From contig NC_057920.1 of the NCBI RefSeq assembly GCF_018873765.1, positions 10,739,307-10,803,306 on the forward strand: 64,000 bases of DNA, read 5' to 3'. Positions 1 to 10,554 of the stretch are shown here, one piece after another. This DNA comes from Telopea speciosissima (lineage: Eukaryota; Streptophyta; Magnoliopsida; Proteales; Proteaceae). The notes beneath the pieces are model-generated. The model saw nothing but the letters and a program-made list of their open reading frames with translations, ran no database searches and was not told the origin of the DNA. A program made the translations under genes and the position numbers. Position 1 is the first letter of the stretch, and the number at the start of each line of letters is the position of its first letter.

Positions 1-886
1 TCTCAACAACATACCCATCAGACCTTCTACAGGCCCATTAAAGTATCGTTTGTTGGATTGGTTCCACCTTCTAATGCTTGTGTAGTTCTGTTGGTAAAGC
101 CCTATACTGATCTAATGGATTTTAAGGAGTTATTGTTCAGTTAATCATAACTGGTTCTATCATGTTTTGTTCTCTAACGTGAGGTAGAAGAAGAGTCCTA
201 TTGTTACACAAAAGGACAGAATCTTCAATTATTCTCTAAAAGGCCCTCCTTCCTATGCTTTGTTTTATTTTTAGTCCAGTTTTGATTTAAAGCTTTCATA
301 AAACCCATTGCTCAAATTTATTTACCGATTTGTCCCAACTACTGTCTAACTCTTCCAAAAGGGTCCTGAACTGTTTTGAATAATTATGAAATTGCCATTG
401 GTCACTTTATTTTGAGTTTTATTCACTTTGGTGGTCCCATAGTGACCCTAATTTGGGATTACTGAACCTGAAATCTCATCAAATAGACGAGTAAACTATT
501 CAAGACATTGTTACTTAATTTTATTATCATATATTATATCTTAGAAACACTGTACATGTATGCACTGTTCTAGGTTCTGCTAGAGGATTTGTGGATAAAG
601 ATATGGCCAAATGTGGTACTTACATTCCCTTGAGAGTCAATGGTTGCATATAGGCCAGTAGGATATATGTTTTTCTTTGTTAACGAGTCAAATTATGTCT
701 CTGATGTGGTTGTTTTACCAAGTAATCATTGCCTTCTGAAATGCCTAGTTAGATACTTTTTATTGATGCTAATCATTTTCTGTCCTTATGTATAAGGTTT
801 CTACAGTATATTTATTAGCTTCTGCGGATTATATGTTTCGGGTCCTGGATCTCAAGGCTGACTACATTTTCTTTAATATATTTCAG

Positions 887-3543
887 ATCCCTTTCCAGCT
901 TGGGCTGTCAAAAATGGATCTCCGTAAGATGTTGAAATCCAGTTTATCTGGGGTAAGTTGAGTAATCCTTCAAAATTGCCAGTCCCTTATTGGTAACATG
1001 ATTTGCTTACACTATGGCTTCTGCTGGTATAGGTTGACAAGTCTATCAGTGCAATGTATAGAAAGTTACAAAAGAATTTGACTTCTGAGGAATTGCTGCC
1101 ATCTTTATGGGATAAATGCAAGGTAAGCTAAGTATTCTGTTCTGCATCATGCTTAAGATTTAAGGTTAAAGAATTGAGGGGATAAGTAATCTTTTGGCAA
1201 CTTCATATGTGGAAGCAAATGTGGTAGGAAATCCCAAGTTTAGACGACATTGAAAGATTTTTATGAAAAATATCACTAAAAATCTGATGCAGCATCTAGG
1301 CACCAGTAAGAATGCCAGGAGAAGAAGAATAGCTTGCAGTTTCAGGATTTTCTAGTCTCATTGGGAATCCTATACCTAGTCTACGGTGGAGTTCTATTTT
1401 ACTAGAGTTCTGTTTTCAGTTTCTTTGCCTATTTTGATTATTTAATTTGTCTTAATTGAGGTTGGATTAGGAATCTATAAGTTCAATCCTATTATGAAAT
1501 GATTTCCTTTCATTATGTCAAGTCCTAGTTGGTTTAGGAACTCCAAATACAACTGGAGGTTTTTGAGTTGTTTTAAGCCTTTTATTGGTCGATAAAGTAG
1601 CTAGTTGGATTACTACTTTGTTTAGGCTATTTCTAGTCATGTTAGGAGTCATATTAGGTGAGGTTATATATATCTATGTTCCAGCCATTGAGGCACACGA
1701 ATTTGAGTAATGAAAGATTGGCTTTTGCCTCCATTGTTATGTGAGAAGTAGTGAGACCCTTGGTGAGATGCTAAGATAGGCTGATGGGATTCCAGTCAAG
1801 TGCCAGGTGGGAAGCTTGGATCATACCTCTTCTCTTCTCTTTCTTCTTTTCTTTTTATTCTTGAAGACTAATGTCAGTTCCTAAACTTTCTAGTTCCTGC
1901 GCATTCTAGTTTCAGGTTTCTCTTTCAGTTTAGTTAATCACTATTCTGTTGGTTTGTTTCATAGTTTAGAAAATCCCATCTTTCAATCGAGCAAGAAGAG
2001 TCCTAGTTCTAGTATGTTTCTTCAATTTCTAGAATTTTGAGTTACCTTTCCGGAATCTGATTTAGTTAACTGTTTATTCGTCTGTTACTAATATTCCAGT
2101 ATATTAAATCTTCTGAAATGCTTCTATTTTTGAATCTGGTTATTGATTTCTAGTTCTGGACCCTGATTTCTAGAGTCCTGCTTCAAGTAGGCTGGAGCCA
2201 TAACTTCAGATCTGATCATCGGATTGATCTGAAATTTTAATATTCTGTTCCTCAGTCCATAATAAACCTTCGAGCAGATTTCTGGCTAGATCAGACCATT
2301 CATTAGTTTGTTTTCTGAAATCTCTTAAATCTGGTTTGGTTTCTAATTTCCTGCGATTCTGGTTTACACAGGGTTTTCTTAATCCTAAACCTCAGGTGCT
2401 AGAAAACCCATTAAAATCTCCTCAATATTCTACTTTTTAAGGAATATAACTGATGAAAGCAACTTCTGGAGTTGTTTATTTTATGAATCTTGTAGTAGTA
2501 GATAATGTGCGTAGGAGTAGTTCTACTGGTAATCTGGCATAAGTGTCAACCTTATTTCTTGTACTTGCTTTTGTGGCCCAAGGCATCAAGTGGATGTCGT
2601 ATCTTATTTTATTTTCTGAAGGATCCAATGTTTCTTTTTTTTTCTTTAATTTTAACTTTTCCCCCCTGCTCCAACCAGATCTTCTTTTCATTTTGTTGTT
2701 TAATTATTTATTTCTTGCGAATGAAACTGTTATGGTTGTGCAGGTGGTGAGAATTTGTTATGAACCTATGGTACAATATTAATTCCCATCTATTTCAAAA
2801 TTCAAGATGTTGTTTTATCAAAATAGTGATGGTATCTTGATCATTGGTATTCTTTGCACCCTTGAAGGACACCACCCCCATCATATGGCTGGGTTATATC
2901 CCTCACTCAACCATATTCAAATGTGCTTATTAGTCAAATAGCAGAAAAATAATAAAATAAAATTATAAATGATAATTATTTTCCTGTAAAGCATTTTACA
3001 GAAAAATAATCACAACCTTAGAGAGAGAGAAATCTAGCATGTCACTCATTGTATCATTCATCAACTTAACAAACTTAGCAGTCTTCACATATTCCAGTAT
3101 TCCACTATTCAATCATGTTTATCTGGGAAGCAATTTGAACAAATCCTATAGTTTAGTAGAAAGGTTTTGTACGAGAAACAAACTTAAAATTTAAAAATCT
3201 TAGTGGGATGTTTGCCAGAAGGATATTTTGTGGACAAACTGAGATTTGCATGTGATTTGACATCATTTGTAGCTTAAATTTAAGCTAATGCTAGGGGGTG
3301 TGATGAGGTTGATTGGTGAGGTGTCTACCCAAAAAGAGAGTAATTCACCATGGCTAATCTAATCTGCAAAAGTAATGGAAAATATGTTTTTTGATGGTTG
3401 ATATCTGAAGATTGTTTTCTTATATTTGGCAGAAGGATTTTCTGGACAAATATGATAGCTTTGGGCAATTGGTTGTTAAGATTTACCCCAATGAAACAAT
3501 TCCATCTGTAGCAGAGATGAAAGAGATTCTTGCTTCGATGTAG
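887..3543 (+). CDS. SEC3A: SEC3A-type exocyst subunit, last three exons (partial gene)
   Basis: Exons 887-952, 1033-1122 and 3433-3543 join in phase 0 with AG acceptors and GT donors and end in TAG at 3541-3543. They encode 88 residues that read as the extreme C terminus of plant SEC3: a segment with [13 protein letters not shown], then [24 protein letters not shown], and an end with [17 protein letters not shown] and EILASM. SEC3 is known as an exocyst subunit that tethers secretory vesicles to the plasma membrane; this C-terminal part belongs to the helical bundle. The rest of the gene lies upstream of the window, and bases 1-886 look like intron with no exon I can support. The last intron is long (2310 bp) and holds repeat-like sequence. 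Family call is from remembered sequence of the Arabidopsis protein; SEC3A versus SEC3B cannot be separated. Confidence 0.85.
1300..2480 (+). mobile_element. Possible LTR-derived sequence inside the last SEC3A intron
   Basis: This stretch of the 2.3-kb intron is T-rich with recurring CTAGT/TAGGA words, a TATATATA stretch near 1670, and a following segment (about 1705-1830) with wording typical of the transcribed end of plant LTRs. I could not find ends or a target-site duplication, so family and limits are guesses. It would be an old fossil if real; the alternative is ordinary AT-rich intron. Confidence 0.25.
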
Positions 3544-3870
3544 AGGGAGAAAGTTGATCTTTTTCAGACGTGTAGAGTCTTCAGATACTTTTACAGTAAA
3601 GGGGTATTTATTCTTTATTTTTTGGGCAATTCAATTTATTCTTATAGTAAATAGAAATGTATCAGATGTCTCTCTATGCCCTTCTGATGGTTAGAATAAA
3701 TACTGGTATTTATATTATCTTTGGTTCGGCAATCATTTTCTTCAAGTATTTTCTAAATTTTGATTGACACTCTCTTCATTCAATACCCGTTCGGACAGGA
3801 AAAATGGATTTATAAGCAAGCCCCTTTGCTTTAACTTCAAAAATCAATGCTTAGTTTAATGTTTTCATTA
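3544..3870 (+). other. SEC3A 3' UTR and downstream flank
   Basis: Non-coding sequence after the SEC3A stop. A canonical AATAAA polyadenylation signal lies at 3695-3700, about 150 bases after the stop, and is a plausible 3' end. No other feature seen here. Confidence 0.5.
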
Positions 3871-5198
3871 CATGGCTGATGACTCTTTTGATACCTGCAA
3901 CACCCCTATCCTTTGGGTGGCTTGTATCAAGAATCTCAAGAATCAGAGCAATCCTTCGTGCTTTCAGGGTTGCCATGATTCTGAATGCAGCTACACTCAA
4001 TATGGATACGAACAGTCCTGTCTACTAAACATTGCAGAACTTCTAGAAGGGTGCAATGTTCAGCCAAAGCCACCAGAATGTGAACCAACTGATTCAGTGA
4101 GCATGAACAGGGTTTTAGATCAGTTTTTAAGAGCTTCATAGTTAATCTGCACGAATCTCTCCTCTTTGCCAATGAGATCAAAATCTTCCCCGCAGAAATT
4201 TGGTTGCTGTGAATGTTGCCATGTAACTTGCTTTCAAAACAGAGGTAACATCAGATTTCTGAAGGACAGTGTGGAGTTAAATTGTAAGGCTAGCGGACAG
4301 GTAATAAATATGAAAAAATCAAGCCTTTGCTTTAGCCCAAATACTGCCTTTTGGCTGAAACGTTGGTTTAGCAGAATTTTTAAGATCCATTACGGTTAAG
4401 GCCCTTTCAAATATCTTGGCCTTTCGACATTTTTTGGGGTGAACACAACATTAGTAACAGAATGAGTAGGAAGCTTCAGGGTTGGTCCTAGTATTTTCTA
4501 CTCATGCAGACAAGGTCCTTTAAAATCAGTTGCTCTCCCTATCTCGAATTTTGCAGCATCACGTTTCAAGCTCCCCATTTCTATCCATGAGCGTACTCTC
4601 AAGGAAGCATCCCATTTCTTTTGGGGTAGGACTAATGATGGATGAAAAATTTATTGGATCTCTTGGCATAAATTGAGTCAATCTAAGGGCCCCTCACAAT
4701 AAGGCTCTCCATTCAAGGTTGCTTGGAAGCTTTTCCACGATCCAAACTCTTCATTGGCTGCCTCTGTGAAATCCATATTTCCCAACTATGATTTTTTGGA
4801 AGCAAGATTGGGGAACCCTTCATGGGTCTGGAGAAGCATTTGGAAGGTAGGAAAGTGCTGCAGGCAAACCTTTTTTGGAAAGCTCGGGCTTGGCAACTGT
4901 GACCACATATGGCACGACTAATGGGTTCCCTCTCTCCCCGACTTGAAGGTTCAGCGACCACCTCCAACTGACTATCCATTTCAGTGGGTGTCGGACCTCT
5001 CATTGATCAAGTAGGTGCCAATGGAAAGTCGAGTTACTTGATCGGTTCTTTAGTCCCCCTCCAACAAGGCTTCGATCCTCAAGATTTAGCTGCCCCTCTT
5101 TCCATCTAAGGACCGCCTAGTTTGGGGAGCATTTAAGGATGGTAAGTTCTCCGTAAAAACAACACATCATTTGCAATGTAATATTCAAAGTAGAAAGG

Positions 5199-5690
5199 TG
5201 TTATGGGCCTAATGGGGTCCATTTTAGTGTATGGGCGCTAGATTGGGTCAGACTAGTATGGGATAAGTTAAAGAGCTTGATTTAACACGTTCCATCAACT
5301 TCAAAGGTTTTGGCATATCGGTCAAGTACCTAACATTTGGTATCAGAGCTGGGCACCACATCACGGGTTCGAATCATAAAAAAAGCTACTTAGGAGAGGG
5401 CTACCTAGAGTAGAGTAAAAGCCGTCAAGAAATGGCTACTTACCGCCAGACAAAAACCCAGGAGCAAAGTGGAGCCGCTTGGAAAGGGTTACCTACTGCC
5501 AAAGTGAAAGCTGCCTAGAGTAAGAGCCGTTGAGGACGACGGCTGAGGAAGCATGGTGGTCTATTATGTGCCTAATGGAACCCACTCTAGTGTATGGGTG
5601 CTAGATTGGGCCAGCCTAGTATGGGATAGGTTTGATTTAATACGTTCTATTAGCTTTGGAGCTTTTGGCGTATCGATCAAGTACCTAACA
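5199..5690 (+). mobile_element. TRIM (terminal-repeat retrotransposon in miniature), complete fossil
   Basis: 492-bp non-coding element with two direct terminal repeats, 5199-5335 (137 bp) and 5562-5690 (129 bp). Directly after the first is a primer-binding site TGGTATCAGAGC (5338-5349), the initiator tRNA-Met type used by plant TRIMs. Both flanks carry the 5-bp duplication AAAGG (5194-5198 and 5691-5695), as expected of LTR-element integration. The internal region of about 225 bp has no coding capacity. The two terminal repeats differ at roughly one position in six by eye, so the insertion is old. It sits inside the LINE remnant at 4150-6569. A second member of the family lies at 33872-34407 in the opposite orientation. 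Confidence 0.9.
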
Positions 5691-6221
5691 AAAGGCTGAT
5701 GAACGGCCATCCTCTTCGAGATTGAATGCTTGGTCATCCACTCTTTCAGCAGTTTGGAGACAAATCTGAAAAATGCCATACCATTCTAAAAAATAAGATA
5801 CTTTTTTGTGGAGTGCCTGCGCAACTGGTCTTTCCTCGGGTGAAGGGATTTACCAATGGTAGAACTACATCAACCTACATTGTATGTGGTGCGGTTATGG
5901 AAACGTTGGATACATCATCCTTCAATGTCCATTTGCTCAAGCAGTTTGGTTTGGGTGTTCTTTTTCATTTAAAATTCTTCACCAAGCTAATCATAATCTG
6001 GAAAAATGGATTAAAGAGTGAAGCAAAATCCAACGGCTTTGTAAGAAGGCTTGACGAGAGATTACGATTCTTTGTAGTTTTGTAGCTTGGATCCTTTGGA
6101 GAGGTCATAATGATCTGGTATTTGGCCAAAAGGTTTGGGCCCAAGAAGAACTGATCGAGGCAGTCCACCAAGCCCATTTTGAATTCCTCCACGCCCACCA
6201 ACATGAGCGGATTTTCCTAGT

Positions 6222-6319
6222 CCCGCCTCTCCGATCGGTCCCACCTCAACCATAGACTCCTCCTATCCGACCCGCCTCTCCGATCGGTCCCACCTCAACC
6301 ATAGACTCCTCCTATCCGA
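6222..6319. repeat. 49-bp tandem duplication
   Basis: Two head-to-tail near-identical copies of a 49-bp unit starting CCCGCCTCTCCGATCGGTCC (6222-6270 and 6271-6319), within the degenerate LINE. Probably slippage or unequal exchange inside dead sequence. Confidence 0.85.
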
Positions 6320-6569
6320 CCATTCCTTAAGCTGAACTGTGATGCGTCATGTAATCTAGACTTGCTGGTATTGGTTTCATGAGGCTATTCAGTTGATTGA
6401 TAACCTGGATGCACACGTATCTTTTTCCTATAGAAAGAGCAACCGAGCTGCTGATTTCTTGGCTAACATAGCCTACAAGACAGAGCGCAGTATGGTTTTC
6501 CAGCTGCAGTGAGAGTCGCCTGCTAATCTTTCCCGCATCTTCAAATTATATTTGAGTTAAAAAAAAAAA

Positions 6570-7098
6570 TCTGGACCAGCGTAAATATGGCCTGGGGATT
6601 GTTATCCAGGATCATAGAAGCCGACCCATTTTCACTAAATCTGAGGTTCAACACTTTGATATCATTGTCATCAGTGAAGCTTTGGCCATCTGCTGTTCAT
6701 GGACAAATGATTTCAAGTCAGGCCTATGGATGGATCTTTTAGATCTACGGGCCAGCTGGTTTGCTATAGGTCCTCTCTCTTTGCATCGAGAACATCATGG
6801 TCGAATCAGATTGTGAAGAGGTTATCTCTCTTCTTTAGAACTCTTCATTATCGGCCACTTTCTCCATTGATCCCATTATATCGGATATCTTCCATTAGTC
6901 TTTGTACTTTAGATCATGTACATTCTCCCATATTCCTAGAGAATCTAATTTTCTGGCTGATTCTTTAGCTAGGAGGGCCCTGTTTATGCTGTGTACAACG
7001 GTTTGGTTGTTTTTCACCCGATGAGTGATGGAGTCGTCTATTTCACCATCCATGTGTTCTACACGTGTCTCACAATTGAATAATAGTTACAAAAAAAA
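6570..7098 (+). mobile_element. 5'-truncated L1-like LINE 3' end with RNase H-like remnant
   Basis: Directly after the poly(A) of the preceding LINE, a second RNase H-like reading starts: GLVIQDHRSRPIF (about 6596), SEALAICCSW (about 6676), MVESDCEEVISLL (about 6798) and SHIPRESNFLADSLARRALF (about 6926-6985). It ends in its own A-tract at 7090-7098. Two RNase H ends, each with its own poly(A), mean two separate LINE insertions in the same orientation. Frameshifts are present. Target-site duplication not identified. Confidence 0.65.
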
Positions 7099-7294
7099 AT
7101 CATATTTCGCAGTAATTATGATATTAATGAGGGTTAGTGAGCTTTGTAAGTTTACCAAATTTGAACATGCAATAACATCAATGAATAGTTATGAAGCAGT
7201 ATAGAATGCCAGTAACGTCCAATGTGTAATAGTGGGGATTAGTGGCATTTTTTAGAATCTAATCATCTTTAATCCCCGTAGCTTGGATAGAAGT

Positions 7295-7671
7295 TTGATC
7301 AATGACATGGGTGACACGGTTGGAAAAAATGGCTTTTTGTGCTACGATCAATCATATTTGGATGGAGCGGAATATCAGGAAATGGACCTCCAACTCTCGG
7401 TCTTATCAGCAGATTTGGGATTCCATTTCTTTTGAAATTAAAGTGAAATTGTCGTCTGCCTCTCCATCTTCTTGCCTTGATACCCCAAGGAACAAACTCA
7501 TTGTTGTATCCTGGGGTCTCCTTTCTGTTTCTTTTGTTGGCCCAGGCCGGCAGGCCCCCATTAGCTATGGGCTAGTTTTTTGTGCTGGCTGTTTTGTTGC
7601 TGCCCCTAAGGGGCTCTTGTAATTATGCTCTCCTTTAGTAATTTAATTATTTTATTCACCAAAAAAAAAAG
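7295..7671 (+). mobile_element. Short 3' fragment of L1-like LINE (same family as 8808-9955)
   Basis: Reads KMAFCATINHIWMERNIRKW (about 7329) and then a 3' UTR that matches, base for base over long stretches, the 3' part of the LINE at 8808-9955, including the CCCCTAAGGGG segment near 7605. It ends in poly(A) at 7662-7671. It is therefore a severely 5'-truncated copy, lying on the opposite strand to its relative about 1.1 kb away. Confidence 0.75.
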
Positions 7672-7689
7672 TTATAGAAAATAAGTTCA

Positions 7690-8190
7690 CGATAAAGTTT
7701 TTCTGGGCAAGTGGCGTTGTAGGCTACGCCAATATTCTCTACCTCTATCTTTCTCCTTTTTTCCCGTTTATATATGGAGAAAATTTTTCTTTACCACGTG
7801 GTGAAGGTTCACCACATCATCCTAGGGTTCACAAAACCCTATAGGGTTTTAGTATGTTCCTCAAAATACCCCTATGCGTATCTGAATCCGAGTGAATGTC
7901 TTCCCATTCATTGTGGCTTATGGAAAACTCAAGCCTTTATATATTATCGATAAAGGTAGTGTGGCCTATGAGAGCAATGGGAGTATGCGCGGAAGCATCA
8001 ACAAGGGTGGAATTTTCGCCTTTCATGGGGTTTGGGAGTCATTTCGCACCCCTTTATGTCTTGGCACAAGGGCCACACTGCCTTTCAGGACTCATTTTCC
8101 CATAAAAAATACATGGTACAAAACTGATCCCCTTTCACCAAAGGTCTATGCAAAGAAATAATAACAATTAGTATTATTATTATTATTAAA
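7690..8190. repeat. MITE remnants (two families)
   Basis: About 7690-7880 resembles 36270-36400: shared wording around AAAGTTTTTCTTGG-like sequence, GGTTCA, and TATAGGGTTTTAGTA. About 7970-8100 resembles part of the recurrent MITE family seen at 44683-45030 (GGAAGCATCAACAAGGGTGG, CGCCTTTCATGGGG, CACAAGGGCCACA). No clean ends. A TTATTA microsatellite and A-tract follow (8170-8197). Confidence 0.4.
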
Positions 8191-8196
8191 AAAAAA

Positions 8197-10536
8197 AGGA
8201 AAATTTTCACAGACACCCCCTAAAAGTATCCAATATCTCATAAACTTACTATACTTGGTCAAAAAAGCACAAACTACCCTTATTTTATGAAGATATTTGA
8301 ACTTAGTCCACTCTGTTAGGCTTTTGGGGTTAAGTAGTGTTAGTTTTATCATAATGGCCAAATTACCCTTAAAAGGGATAAATGTACATAATACCCCTTA
8401 AGGGTAAAACCCTCTTTTACCCAAAAACACAAAACACATCATCGTTTTACCATGTGAAAGCCAGAAGAAAAAAAACAGGGACGGAAGAGATGGGTTAGGT
8501 TATTGGTGAAATCAAAGATGTGGTCAGTATTTAGAGATTTCGATCAATGAAGCAGAAGAGGGTTTAGATGCAGCAGTAAATAGATGATGGCGACTCATTT
8601 TGGGTAAAGTACAAAATGGAATTGGGGTTTTGGATGATAGGAACTAGAGGTTTCAAATAGGGACGGTGTCTTGGTAGTTGCAGAGATGGGGAAGAAAAGT
8701 GAATCGACAAGTGAAGAAAACAAAATAGAAATGGGGAAGAATACGGTTGTGGATGGAGTTCCAAAAAAAACAGGAAAATAAAGAAATTTATGATGAATTA
8801 TAATTTTTTTTTTGGGTGAATAAAAGAATTCATTACCAAGGAAAAGAGGAACAAGGGCCCCCTTAGGGGGCAAACAACAGCCAACGGCTAAAGAAAATCA
8901 GCTAGGGCCAGCTGAAGAAGAGAAAGAAACATTTGGGACACCCCAGGAGACAACAATTAGCCTGTTCCTTGGGGTGTCAGAACAAAAGGAGGGAGGAGCT
9001 GACAATAGTTTGGAGGAGATTTCAAAGGAAATGGAGTCCCAAATCTGTTGATAAGAACGAGACTTGGAGGTCTATTTCCTAATATTACGCTCCATCCAAA
9101 TGTGATTTAGCGCAGCACAGAAAGCCATCTTCCCCACAGTGTCACAAATAGAAGCCCCTCCAAAAGTCATATCTAACCAAATCCATTCTCTAGAGAATGG
9201 GAGAATTCTTCTTTGGGTGGGCCAGCACTTAGCTAGAAAACCTTTCCAAATGGCTTTGGAGGTCGGGCAATCAAAGAAGAGATGATCCGAGTCTTCCAAG
9301 TTGTTCCAACAAAGGCAGCAAGCATTGGGAACTTGTATGTGACACCTGCGGAGGAAAGCAAGGGTAGAAAGACAGTTGTTGAAGACTCGCCAAGCAGTGA
9401 AGGAATGGCGCCGAATATGATGCTTGAACCAGAGGAGCTTCCTCCAACCAACCAAAGGGCCTTTGGGTCGGATAAGATTCCAAGCTGCCTTGGAGGAGAA
9501 ATTAAACGAACCATCAGCTGTCCAGGAGACACAGTCACCTCTAGAAGGCAGTCTTCTTTGGATTGACAGAAGGTCATTCCAAAGATGAGAGAGAGACTGG
9601 GAGGAGGAAGGGGGAGGAGCCCACTCATTGAGATGAAGGATGTCCGCAACAAGAGCCATTCTGTGAAGTCCTGAAGCATAGATCGTCCTTGGTGTGACAA
9701 GGTGCAAAAGGATCCCTTTAGGGTGCCAGTGATCCAGCCAAAGGGAGGTAGAGAGGCCATCTCCAATGCGGGAGTGGATATAGGGGAGAGCAAGGTGGCG
9801 GGACTCCAGGATCTTGCGCCAAACCCAAGAAGCATCGGTAGAGACGAAAGCAGTCCAGATGGAGTCTTGCCGAAGAATCCTCGAATAAATCCAATCAACC
9901 CAAATGCTCTTCTGTTTAGAAGCAATCCTCTAGATCAGCTTGATAATACCAGCCTTGATGAATTATAATTTTGTTCCACCAAAAAGGGATAATCGGCGAT
10001 TTTTAAGCTCCATTGATATTTCTGTTCATGGCGGAAATCTTCAGCAACATGATGTTGGGAAATCGATGCAAGTAACGATATTCTCTTCGGATTTACAAGA
10101 AGAAGGAAAGAACAAAAATATGACAGTGGAAGTGAGAGAAGTCAGAGCTTTTTAGGGTTTTAGATTTTCTTAGCTTGCCTTGGAAGTGATGCCCTTTCAT
10201 GAAAAGCAAACTGCATTTTCAATCCATCGAGGTTCGAGGGATCGTCGCCGGAGAAGAAATCGTAGGACTTTATTCTCGACAAAGCTAGAAAAAATTGCCG
10301 GAGAAGAAATTGTCGGAGATGACCTCGCCCATGGTGGTTCGGTTCTTGGCGCTCCAACTGGAAGAATCTGCTCTTTCCCTAGTTATTTTTCCCTAAAAAT
10401 TATTAAGAGGGTAAAATCGACATTTTATCTTGGGGGTCATCCTGCTTAACGTCAAGGGGAAGTTTGCTATTTTGACCAAGTATGGTAAGTTTCTGAGATA
10501 TTGGATACTTTTAGGGGGTGTTTGTGAAATTTTCCC
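8197..10536. mobile_element. Mutator-like element with long terminal inverted repeats, no transposase seen
   Basis: The left end (from 8197) and the reverse complement of the right end (from 10536) both start GGAAAATTT, continue CACCCCCTAAAAGTATCCAA and TACTTGGTCAAAA, and stay alignable for at least 85 bp, more loosely for about 150 bp. Left flank is an A-run and right flank is GAAAAAATA, so a 9-bp duplication is possible but not diagnostic. Without the LINE at 8808-9955 the element is about 1.2 kb. The interior has no transposase and no gene I recognise; a GCCGGAGAAGAAAT motif repeats near 10245 and 10295. Long terminal repeats without a transposase fit a non-autonomous or Pack-MULE type. 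Confidence 0.7.
8808..9955 (-). mobile_element. 5'-truncated L1-like LINE with 17-bp target-site duplication
   Basis: Minus-strand LINE ending in poly(A) (T-tract near 8805-8813 on the plus strand). A perfect 17-bp duplication TGATGAATTATAATTTT flanks it (8791-8807 and 9956-9972). The reading runs open from the 5' truncation through the RT-zinc-binding linker (SWVWRKILESRHLAL, about 9830-9790) and the zf-RVT domain (SFTAWRVFNNCLSTLAFLRR, CCLCWNNLEDSDHLFFDCP, IWKGFLAKCW) to HIWMERNIRK, where it meets TAG at 9072-9074; the related copy at 7295 has Trp there. Perfect duplication and an open frame suggest a fairly recent insertion. It lies inside the Mutator-like element at 8197-10536. Confidence 0.9.
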
Positions 10537-10554
10537 GAAAAAATATCCATGCAA

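Larger units (their letters stand above)
4150..6569 (+). mobile_element. Degenerate L1-like LINE (RT end, zf-RVT region, RNase H), split by a TRIM
   Basis: Conceptual reading on the plus strand gives plant L1 motifs in order. Near 4160-4180 is LFANEIKIF, where a reverse transcriptase would carry FADD; then CKASGQVINMKKSS (about 4285-4320), a KYLGLSTFFG block (about 4407), FFWGR and IYWISWHK (about 4617-4670), the SWVWRSIWKVGK linker (about 4825), and a DRLVWGAFKDGKFSV start of the zinc-binding domain (about 5110). A TRIM interrupts at 5199-5690. The element resumes and ends in an RNase H-like part (LKLNCDAS about 6330; SNRAADFLANIAY about 6438) and a poly(A) at 6559-6569. Many in-frame stops and frameshifts make it an old, dead copy. 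The 5' part is missing. Confidence 0.75.

Noticed and set aside
1-886. Search for another SEC3A exon upstream
   Set aside because: No phase-compatible frame flanked by AG and GT with SEC3-like residues was found.
3872-4141. 89-codon open frame starting MADDSF, resembling a LINE FADD box
   Set aside because: Only the first residues fit; the following sequence is not reverse transcriptase, and a better FADD-like position (LFANE) leads into the true RT motifs at about 4160.
9233-9925. Long alternative minus-strand open frame over the LINE
   Set aside because: Its translation is a frame shadow; the zf-RVT domain is in the overlapping frame ending at 9072.
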